Of a stretch of 64,000 nt of DNA, positions 48,001-60,000 are shown one piece after another (within the stretch, counting starts at the first letter, position 1; every line of letters starts with the position of its first letter). The notes under the pieces were generated by a model, which was not told where the DNA came from, did no database searches, and saw only the letters and a list, made by a program, of their open reading frames with translations. The stretch is from assembly GCF_000348785.1 (NCBI RefSeq), contig NC_020520.1:1364001-1428000 (forward strand), written 5' to 3'. Both the position numbers and the translations under genes were made by a program. This DNA is from Ilumatobacter coccineus YM16-304 (GTDB taxonomy: Bacteria; Actinomycetota; Acidimicrobiia; Acidimicrobiales; Ilumatobacteraceae).

Positions 48001-51000
48001 CTCCCGGACTCGCGGTCAACGATGCGTCGGTCTCGTACCCGACCGACCCCGACCCGGCGAACAACGACGCCGACGCCACCACCGAACTCGCACTCGAAGC
48101 CGACGTGCGCATCGACAAGGAGTGGACCACCGCCACGGCGACAGCCGGCGGCCCAGCGACCTTCACCCTCGTCGTCACCAACTCCGGCCCGTCGATCGCA
48201 CCCGACGTCAGCATCACCGACGTCCTGCCGGGCGGGATGACCGTGACGGACGCATCCGGCACCGGGGTCTCCTGCAACCCACCGGGCACCGGTTCGGTGT
48301 CGTGTTCCGCCGATCTTCCGATGGCCCCCGGCGCCTCGCTCACGATCACCGTCGACGTCGACGTGCCCGCCGATCTCGCTGCGGGGCAACTCAACAACAC
48401 CGCGACCGTGGCGAGCACCGCCAACGACCGCAACCCGTCGAACAACACCGACGTCGATGGCATCGACATCGTCCGTCTCGCCGACCTCGGGGTCACCAAG
48501 GTCGCCACCGACACGTCGCCGGTTGCCGGCGAGAGCGTCGAGTTCACCGTGGTCGTCACCAACGACGGTCCCTCGACCGCCAACGCCACGTTCGTCGGCG
48601 ACGCGCTGCCGGTCGGCATGACGTTGAGCACGTTCCCGAGCCCGCTGTGTTCCGACAACGCCGGGTCGCTCTCGTGCGACCTGGGGGTCGTGCAGCCGGG
48701 CGCCGCGAACGCTGTCACCATCGTCTACACCGCCGTGATCGACCCGAGCGTCGCCGACGGCACTCCGCTGACCAACACGGCGACCGCCTCGTCGCCCGAC
48801 CCCGACCCCACGCCGGCGACCGTCGACGAAGTCGTCACGGTGGCCGCCGAGGCCGACCTGATCGTCACGAAGACGGCGTCGGCCGATCCGGCCACGCCCG
48901 GCGGCACCCTCACCTACACGATCACGGTCGACAACGACGGGCCGTCCGACGCTCAGGGCGTCACGATTGCCGACCCGCCGCCTGTCGGGTTCACCCCGAC
49001 CTCGGCGGCCTCGACGATCGGCTCCTGCGACCTCACCGTCGACTGCACGATCGGCACGCTCGAAGCCGGCGCCACCGCGGTCATCACGATCACCGGCGAC
49101 GTGGCCTCCGGCATCACGGGCAACCTCACCAACACCACCGGCGCCGTCGCGTCGACCACCACGTTGATCAACACTGGCGACGACGTCGGCACGGTCACCG
49201 TCGCCACCGCGCCCGCTGCCGACCTGCAGATCTCGAAGTCGGCGAGCCCCACGACGATCGCCGCAGGTGGCGGCAACGTCACCTTCGTGGTCGCCGTGTC
49301 GAACAACGGGCCCTCCGATGCGATGTCGACGGTGGTCACCGACTCGCTGCCCGCCGGCTTCGTCGTCGACTCGGTCACGCCGAGCCAGGGTTCGTGCTCG
49401 TCCGACACGAGTTGTGAGCTCGGCACCGTCGTGGCGGGTGCCGCCCCGGCCACCATCACCTATGTCGGTTACTTCCCGAGCACCGCCGCGGCGGGCACGG
49501 TCACGAACGAAGCGACCGTGACCTCGCCGACCGATCCGGGCGGGCCGAGTGTCGCCACCGCCGACGTCGCGATCACCACGTCGGCCGACGTGTCGGTGGC
49601 CAAGTCCGGACCCGTCACCGTCAATGCGGGTGACGCGGTGCAGTACAACATCGCCGTCCAGAACGCCGGCCCGTCGGTCGCCGAAGCGGTGACGCTCACC
49701 GACGTGCTCGACGCAGCACAACTCGACGCCGCCAACGCCACGGTCACGCCGTCGCCGGCCTGTGCCAACAACAGCGGCACGATCGACTGCTCCTTCGGCG
49801 ATCTCCCCGTCGGTGCGTTGATCACCGTCGTCGTCCAGGTCGACGCCCTGCCCGACGCGACGGTCGGCGCGGCCGCCTTGTCGAACACCGCCACGATCGA
49901 CTCCGCCACCGCCGACCCGACTCCGGCCAACGACACGTCGTCGGCATCGACCGACGTGACTCGTGAGAGCGACGTCGCAGTGGTCAAATCCGGACCCACC
50001 GGCTTCGTCGCCGGCGAGACCGGCACGTACACCCTCTCGATCACCAACAACGGTCCGTCAGATGCCGTCGCCACCGACGTCGACGACGTCGCCCCCGCCG
50101 GGGTGACGTTCGGAGCGGTCGCAGGCACCGCCGGCTGCGTCGCACTGCCGTGCTCGATCGCGTCGATCGCGGCGGGTGACACCGTCACGGTCACGATCGA
50201 CGCGACCGTCGGCGCCGACAGCGACATCGCGTCGATCGAGAACACCGCAACGGTCTCGAACGCCGACGACAAGACCCCGGGCAACGACTCCTCGACGATC
50301 ACCACGCCGGTCACCCGTGACGCCGACATGCGGATCGTGTCGAAGGACTCGGCTCCCGACCCGGTGTCGGCCGGAGCGACGATCACCTACACGATCGTCG
50401 TGGCCAACGACGGCCCCTCCACCGCCCGCAACGCCGAGTTGACCGACACCGTTCCGGTCAACACCACGCTGGTGCCGAGTTCGCTGCCGCTCGGATGTTC
50501 GTTCACCGGCGTCGCCGCCGGCGAGACCATCACCTGCGATCTCGGACTCATGACCGCGGGACAGAACGAGACGATCTCGTTCGACGTCATCGTCGACCCG
50601 GCCACCCCCGATGGCACCGTCATCGAGAACACGGCGACGGCGGGAAGCGACACGCCCGACGGCACGCCGGGCAACGACAGCAACCCGCCCGAGACGACGC
50701 TGGTCGCCGTGGTCGCCGACGTCGGCATCACCAAGACGGCCGATCTCGCCACCGCCGTGCCCGGTGAGCCGCTGACCTACACGCTCACCGTCGTCAACGC
50801 CGGCCCGTCGTCGGCGTCCACCGTCGTGATCGACGACGACATCTCCTCCATCTTCGAGCCCGGGTCCGTGTCGACCGCGCTCGTGGGTGCACCCGGCGGC
50901 GTGGCCTGTGATGCCACCGTCAACTGCACGCTCGCCGACTTCCCGGTGGGCACCTTCGACGTCGAGATCACCGGCACCGTCCTCGCCGACGCCACCGCCG

Positions 51001-54000
51001 ACCTCGCCAACTCGGCCACCATCAGCACCACGTCGAACCAGGGCGCCGACGTGCTGGGCAACAGCGACGACCTCGACACGCCGGTCGCCCCGTCGGCCGA
51101 CCTCTCGATCGCCAAGTCGGCCAGCCCCGACCCGGTCGAGCCCGGCGAGCCGATCACGTACACGATCACCGTCAGCAACGCCGGACCGTCCGACGCCGTC
51201 AACGTCGAGGTCACCGATCTCGTCCCGGCCGAACTCACGATCGACGAAGTGCGCCCGCTCGCGCAGTGCAACCAGGCGACGGCGGTGTGCCTCGTCCCGG
51301 CCATCGCTGCCGGTGGCAGCGCCACGATCGAGATCGACGGCACGGTTGCCACGTCCGCTGTCGACACGATCGAGAACACGGCGACCATCACCGCCACCGA
51401 CACCCCCGACCCCGTCGCCGGCAACGACTCGACGACGATCGAGACCGACGTCGTCCCCGAAGCCGACATCCAGGTCACCAAGACCACCATCACCGACCCG
51501 GTCGTCGCCGGCACGACCGTGCGCTACGCCGTCGTGATCGTCAACAACGGCCCGGCCCCCGCCGAGAACGTCGACGTCGTCGACCTCCTTCCGGCCAACG
51601 CCACGTTCGTCAACGCGAGCACTCCGGTCGGCACCTGCACCAAGACCGGACCGGCACTCGGCGGCACGCTCACCTGTGAACTGGGCACGCTCGGCGCGAC
51701 CACCAGCATCCAGATCGACGTCGACGTCATCGTCGAGCCCGACGCCTCGGGCACCCTCGACAACTCGGTCACGGCCACGAGCACGACCGATGATCCCGAC
51801 GCCACGAACAACGACGCCACCAATCCGAACGGCGCCACCTCCGACCCGATGGTCACCGCCCCCGACCTGCGCGTGCAGAAGTCGCTCGTCTCGGCCGATC
51901 CGGCCGATCCCGATCTCGTCGCCGGTGAACCGTTCGAGTACCTGATCGAGATCTTCAACGACGGCCCGTCGACGGCAGTCGCCGACATCACACTCGCCGA
52001 CACGCTGCCACCCGAGGTGAGCGATGCCGTGCCCGCCGAAGTCACCCCGCGCGTCGTGACGCTGAGCGGCATCGCGAATCCGGCCGACTGCACCTACGAC
52101 GACGCCACGAACCAGATCGACTGCACCTTCTCCGACGATCTGGCCGTGGGTGACTCGATCCAACTCACGGTGAGCGGGTTCATCCGCACCGATGCGCTGA
52201 TCGGCGTCGCCGACAACACCGCCACGGTCACGACCACCGACGCCGATCCGAACCCGGCCAACAGCTCGGGCACTGCCGAGGCCACGCTCGTCACCAACGC
52301 CGACCTGCAGGTCGCGAAGTCGTTCGCCGACTCCAGCGTCATCGCCGGGCAAGACACCACGTTCACGATCTCGGTCACCAACAACGGCCCGTCCGACGCC
52401 GCCGACGTCGAGTTGACCGACGCACTCCCGGCGGGCTTCACCGTGCTCTCGTTGGCGAACGCCACCGGAGGTCTGTGCTCCAACACCGCAACCACCGTGA
52501 CCTGTTCGAACACCTCGCTGCCGGTGGGCGCCACCATCTCGGTCGACGTCACCGCCCTCGTCGACGCGAGCCAACCGGCGAACCCCGTCAACAACACCGC
52601 CGGCGTCACGTCGACCACCGATGATCGCAACCCGTCGAACAACACCTCCACCGACGGGATCACGGTGACCCGGCTCGCCGACCTCACGATCGCCAAGACC
52701 TCGTCGTCGCCGACGGTCGTCGCCGGCAACCAGATCACCTACACCCTCACCGTCGGCAACACCGGCCCATCGTCGGCCGAAGCCACCGTCGTCGGTGACC
52801 CGCTCGACCCCGCGCTCACCATCGTCGAGCCGTCGATCACCACCACCCAGGGCACCTGTACGGCGCCCGGCAACGTGCTCACGTGCGACCTCGGCGAGAT
52901 CCTGCCCGGCGCCGCTCCGGTGCAGATCGAGTACACGGTCACCTTCGACCCGGCGATCGTCGACGGAACCACGATCAACAACGCAGCGCAGGCCGATTCG
53001 ATCACCCCGCTCACCGGCGGCCCGGCCACCGCCGACACCGACGTCGACGTCGTCCGCACCGCCGACGTCGAGCTGGTGTCGAAGACGGTCACCCCCGACC
53101 CGGTCATTGCCGGTGAAACGGTCGAATACACCATCACCGCACGCAACAACGGCCCGTCGATCTCGACGAACACCACGGTGATCGACGAGCTCCCGGCCGG
53201 GCTGACCCTCGAGGCGCCGTTGCCCGCCGGATGCAGCGACGTGGCCGGTGACCTGTCGTGTGACCTCGGCACGCTGACCGTCGGCCAGGTCGAGACCATC
53301 ACGTTCACCGCGCGAGTCGATGCCGACGAACCCGACGGATCGGCGATCACCAACGATGCGTCGATCAGCGCAACCGAGCCCGACCCGAACGCCGGCAACG
53401 ACACGGCGTCGGTGCCGGTCACCGTCGACACGGTCGCCGCCCTCTCCATCACCAAGGTCGCTGGCCCCGACCCGGCGGTGCCGGGCGAGTCGCTGACGTA
53501 CACGATCACCGTCACCAACGACGGACCATCCGACGCCGCCTCCGTCGTCGTCGACGACACGACGCTCTCGATGTTCCAGGCCGGCACCATCTCGTCCTCG
53601 GCGAGCCAGGGGAACTGCGACCTCACCGTGTCGTGTGCCGTCGGCACGGTCGCACCGGGTGCCGCCAACGCGGTGACCGTCACCATCACCGGCACGGTGG
53701 CCGCCGATCTCACCACCGACATCTCCAACACGGCTGGCGTGACCTCGCCGACCGACCCGACACCCGACGAGGTCACGATCATCACGCCGGTCGCTCCGGT
53801 CACCGACCTCTCGATCACCAAGACGCTCGACACCAGCCCGCTCGTTCCCGGCGGCCCGGTGCAGTACACGATCACCGTCACCAACCCGGGGCCGTCCGAC
53901 GCCCAGTCGGTCGCCGTCGTCGACTCGATCGACCCTGCGGTCACCGGCCTCCTGGTCGATCAGGCGCAGTGTCAGTTCACCGGGCAAGACCTCGCCTGTG

Positions 54001-57000
54001 CCGTCGGCACGTTGCCGCCCGGCGACTTCGTCATCGTCGTCACCGGCGTGCTCGACGAAGGGTTCACCGGCGACCTGGCCAACTCCGCAACGGTCACCAC
54101 GACGACCGATCAGGGTGCGAACACCAGCCCCGACACGGCATCGGTCGACGAGACGGCTGCTCCCGACGCCGACCTCGTCCTGACCAAGACCGCCGCTCCC
54201 GACCCCGTCATCGCCGGTGAACTCGTCACCTACACGATCACCGTGCGCAACGACGGGCCGTCGACCGCGATCGGCGTGCAGGTCGACGACGCATTGCCGG
54301 CCGGGCTCACCGTCGACGACGTCAGCTCGTCGCAGGGCGGTTGCACCAGCCTCCCGTGCGACCTCGGCGACCTGGTCGACGGCGCGTCCGCGACCGTCAC
54401 CGTCGTGGCGCAGGTCGACGCGGACGTGACCGATCTCGCCCCGAACAGTGCGACCACCTCGTCGACCACACCCGACTCCGACCTCTCGAACAACAACGAC
54501 ACCGCAGATCCGGTCGTCGACACGCTCGCCCGCCTGAGCACCACGAAAGAACTCTCCACTCCGACCGCTGTGCCCGGCACCCGAGTGTCGTGGACCATCA
54601 CGGTCGACAACGACGGACCCTCCGACGCGCTCGACGTGTCGGTGGCCGACACCGTGCCGGCAGTACTCACCGGCGTCACCGTCACATCGTCGCAAGGGGC
54701 CTGTTCGGCGTTCGACTGCCTACTCGGCACCGTCGAACCCGGCGGCTCCGCCACCATCACGATCGAGGGCGACCTGCCCGCCGACACGCCGGCCGGAACG
54801 CTCGACAACGTCGCGGTCACCACCTCGACGACGCCCGACGACGACCTCACCAACGACACCGGCACGGCCTCGAACCCGATCGTGCCGTCGGCCGACGTCA
54901 GCATCGAGAAGGTCGGCCCCACCTCTGACCTCGTGCCGGGTCAGCCCGCCACGTTCGTCGTGACCGTCACCAACGACGGACCGTCCGATGCGCAGAACGT
55001 CGAGTTCACCGACACGGTGCCCGCCTCGATCGACCCGGCCACGATCACCACCAACGTCACCAGCGGCGCCGCCACCTGTGATCCGGTGGCCGGCAGCCTC
55101 GTCACCTGCCGGCAAGCGACGCTGCTCGACGGCGACTCCTACGTCGTCGAGATCACCGGCACCGTGCTCGCCGACGTCACCGACGCCTCGGTCGACAACA
55201 CCGCCGTGGTCACCTCCGACACGCCCGACCCGGACGGGTCGGACAACTCCTCGACCTCGACCACCGACGTCACCGCGTCGGCCGACCTCAGCGTGACGAA
55301 GGCGCTCACGACCGGGTTCACCGAACCGATCGACCCGAGCGCTCCGATCAGCTACACGATCACCGTGGCCAACGCCGGCCCGTCCGACGCCCAGAACGTG
55401 GTGGTCGGCGACACGCTGCCCACCGAGATCACGCTCACTGCGATCTCGACCGCCGTGGTCGGCGCCACCTGCGACCAGGGTGCGGTCACCTGCACGTTCC
55501 CGACCGTCGCGGCCGGAACCTCCGTCGAGGTCACCGTCACCGGCACGGTCAGCGACCGGGCGCTCGGCTCGTTCGACAACGTCGCCACGGTTGCGAGCGA
55601 CACCACCGACCCCGACCCATCCGACAACACGGTCACCGAGACCACCGACGTCACCCCGTTCGCCGACCTCGGCGTCGCCAAGACGCTGCTCACGCCGGCC
55701 GCCGACGTGGTCGCCGGACAGCAGGTGCGCTACCAGCTGGTCGTCACCAACGACGGCCCCGCGCCCGCCACGCTCGTCGAGGTGCTCGACACCCTGCCGG
55801 CAGGCACCGTGTTCGTGTCGACCTCCACGCCCGTCGGCGCGTGCGTCCACGACGGCTCGGCCACCGGCGGCGTCGTCGACTGCGACCTCGGCACCCTGCC
55901 CGACCAGGCATCGGTGACGATCACGATCGACATCGACATCGTCGACGACACGTCTGGTCAACTCGCCAACTCGGCCTCGGTCAGCAGCCCGATCACCGAC
56001 CCGGTCGCCGCCAACGACACCAGCTCCACGAGCGACACGATCCGGATCGTCCCCGACCTCCAGATCACCAAGACGCTCGTGCAGAGTGAACTCGTCGCCG
56101 GTGATCCGTTCACGTACCAGATCGTCGTGAAGAACAACGGCCCGTCCGACGCACTCGCACAGATCGACATCGACGACGTGCTGCCGCCACAGGTCGACCA
56201 AGCGCTGCCGATCACGGCCGACTACGTCATCTCGTCGGGTGGCAGCGGGTCGTGCGCGGTCACGCCGGGGGCGCCGAGCGCGACCGTCGACTGTGACATC
56301 ACCGACGACCTCGCCGTGGGCGAGACGATCACCGTCACCGTCGCCGGCACCGTCGACTCGGGAGCCGCTGCATTCGATGACAACACGGCCACCGTCGCCA
56401 CCGGCGACGAAGACCCCGACCTCGCCAACAACAGCGCCACGGCCGAGAGCGACCTCGCGACCAACGCCGACCTGTCGCTCGTCAAGGTGTTCGACGACGA
56501 TTCGGTCGTCGCCGGCGACGACACCGTGTTCGACCTGATCGTCAGCAACGCCGGTCCGTCCGATGCGCTCGCCGTCAGCGTCACCGACGTGCTGCCGGCC
56601 GGATTCGAGATCGTGTCGGCGGTCAGCGCCGACGGCACGTGCGTCACCTCCACCACCAACGCCGCCGACGACACGACCACCTGCACCATGGGCACGATCG
56701 CCAACGGGGCGTCGGTCACCATCACCGTGACCGCAGACGTCGACCCGTCGCTCGGCGCCGGCCCGGTCACCAACACGGCCACGGTCACCTCGTCGACCCC
56801 CGACCGCAACCCGTCGAGCAACACCGCCACCGACCAGATCGCCGTCGAACGCTTCGCCACGCTCGACCTGGACAAGGTCGTCGTGTCGCCCACGCCGCCC
56901 GCCGACGTGGTCGCCGGTGAGGAGATCGACTACGAGATCACCGTCGACAACGCCGGCCCGTCCTCGGCCGAGGGTTCGGTCGTCGGCGACGCCCTCCCGG

Positions 57001-60000
57001 CCGGGGTGACGATCGACGTCGCCTCCATCACGGCGAGCCAGGGTTCGTGCACCACGCCGGGCGGCATCCTCACCTGCTCGTTCGGTGAGATCCTCCCCGG
57101 CGACGACGCCACCGTCACGTACACGGTCACCGTCGACGCCGGCTTCACCGGCACAACGGTCACGAACAACGCGTCGGCCGACTCGCCCACGCCGAACAAC
57201 GGTCCGGTCACCGACAGCGAAACCGTCGGGGTCGACACCGAAGCCGACCTCGAACTGGTGTCGAAGATCGCCGACCCGACCACCGCAGTGGCAGGCTCCG
57301 ACCTCGAGTACTCGATCCTCGTCCGCAACAACGGCCCGTCGGTGGCTCGTGACGTGCTGGTGTCCGACGACATCCCCACCGGCCTCACCGTCTTGGTGGC
57401 CTCCCTGCCCACCGGGTGCACGTTGGCTTCCGGCGACGTCGAGTGCGAACTCGGCGACCTGGCGCCCACCGCCGAGCGGACCATCACGTTCACCGTCACC
57501 GTCGACGCCGATCAACTCGGGCCGATCAACAACACGGCTGAGGTCTCGAGCAACACGCCCGAACCGGCGGTCGACCCGAGTCCGAACACCAACGGCGTCG
57601 TGACCCCGGTCGACACGTCGGCCGACCTCTCGGTCGTCAAGACGGCCGACCCGTCACCCGCCGTGCCCGGCCAACCGATCACCTACACCATCGTCGTCAC
57701 CAACGCCGGCCCGTCGGTCGCCCGTGCCGTCGAACTGACCGACGACGACGCGCCGAGCATCCTCACCGGCGCGTCGGGAACGTGGGTCAACGGCGCGGCC
57801 AGTGGCTCCTGCGACGCCACGATCAACTGCGCCATCGGCGATCTCCCCGTCGGTACGGCGACCATCACCATCACCGGAACCGTGCCCGCCGATCAGACCA
57901 CGACGCTCGTCAACTCGGCGACCGTCAGCACGACCACCGACGACCCCGACGCCACCAACGACACCGGCAGCGCCTTCACGCCGGTTGCCCCCGAGGCCGA
58001 CATCACGGTCACCAAGGTGATCGACACGACCCCGCTCGTCCCCGGTGAGCCGATGCAGTTCACGATCACCGTCACCAACAACGGGCCGTCCGACGCAGCG
58101 AACGTCCTGGTCAGCGACAACATCGACGCGTCGATGACCGGGTTGGCGACCACCGCACCCGACTGCTCGATCAGCGGCCAACTGCTCGGTTGCTCGATCG
58201 ACACACTGGCTCCCGGTGCGGGCAACGCGGTGTCGATCGTGGTCACCGGCGACCTGGCCTCGTCGTACACGGGCTCGTTCAGCAACGTCGTCAACGTGTC
58301 GACGTCGACGTCGCAAGGCCCCGACGCCGCTCCGAACACCGCCACCGCAACCGCCCCGGCCGAGCCCGACGCCGACCTGTCGAGCACCAAGGACGCGACG
58401 CCCGACCCGGTCATCGCCGGCGAGGTGGTCACGTACCTGATCACGGTCTCCAACGCAGGCCCGTCCGACGCGACCGGCGTGGTGGTCACCGACACGCTGC
58501 CCGCCGGCCTCACCGCCGTCAACGTGTTCTCGTCGCAGGGCGCGTGTTCGTCGCTTCCGTGCTCGCTGAACACGATCCCCGACGGCGGGTCGGCCACGGT
58601 CACCGTCGAGGCGCTCGTCGGCTCCGACCTGCTCGCCGTCGGCACCAACACCGCCGACGTCACCGCCGACACGCCCGACAGCACGCCCGGCAACAACGAA
58701 TCGACGGAGGACGTCGCGCTCGACACGCTCGCCCGTCTGACCACCGTGAAGGAACTCTCGACGCCGACCGCGGTGCCCGGTGGGCCGCTGCGCTGGACGA
58801 TCACCGTCACCAACGCCGGCCCGTCCGACGCCCGAGACGTGTCGGTCGCCGACACGGTCCCGGCAGCCGTCACCAACACCACGATCTCGTCGAGCCAGGG
58901 TGGTTGCACCGCCTTCTCCTGTCTCCTCGGGACGATCCCGGCAGGCGGGTCGGCCACGATCACGATCGACGCCGACCTCCCGGCCGACGTGACCGCCACG
59001 TCGATCTCGAACACGGCCACGACGACCTCGTCGACGCCCGACGACGACAACACCGACGACTCGTCCACCGCGACGAACCCGATCGCCCCGGCGGCCGATG
59101 TGCGCATCACCAAGGTCGGGCCGACCAGTGACGTCGTGGCCGGCACCGCCGTGTCGTGGACGCTCATCGTGGTCAACGACGGGCCGTCCGATGCTGCCGA
59201 CGTCATCGTCACCGACGACCTCCCGGCGGCGCTCGATCCGGCGTCGATCGTCATCGGCGACGGGGGAGCGACGTGCACCCTCACCGGGCTGTCGCTCTCG
59301 TGCGACCTGAGCACCATGGCCGACGGCGCCACCGCGACGATCACGATCGACGGCACGCTGCGCACCGACTTCACCGGTGCGTCCCTCGACAACGTCGCCA
59401 CCGTCGCCTCGAGCACGGCCGACCCCGACACCTCGAACAACTCCGACTCGGCCACCAACGACAACGCCCCGCTCGCCGACATCGTCGTCACCGGAACGGT
59501 CACCCCGACGAGCGTTCCGGCCGGGACCACGACCGGGTACGAGTTCGAGATCGTCAACAACGGTCCGTCCGACGCCGCCGACACCGTCGTCACCATCCCG
59601 ATCCCGGCGTCGATGACCATCGTCGGCACCCCGACCGTGGTCGGGTTCCCGGGGGCGACCGTCACGGTCGTCGACGGCGTCATCACCGTCGACATCGGTG
59701 ACCTTCCGCCGGGCACGCCGGTCACGATCACCTTCGACGGCGACGTCTCGATCGACCAGCCGGCCGGGCCGCTCCCGATCACCGCCACGGGCTCCACGGC
59801 CACCACGCAGAACGACACGAGCAACGACGCCGCAACGCTGTCGATCGACGTGATCAACGACGTCGACCTCTCGATCGTCAAGGAGGCGAGCGCCCAGGTC
59901 GTCGCATTCGGCGACGAGGTCACCTTCACGATCACGGTCACCAACGACGGTCGCACCCCGGCGATCGGCGCCACCGTCACCGACGACCTGCCCGCCGGCC

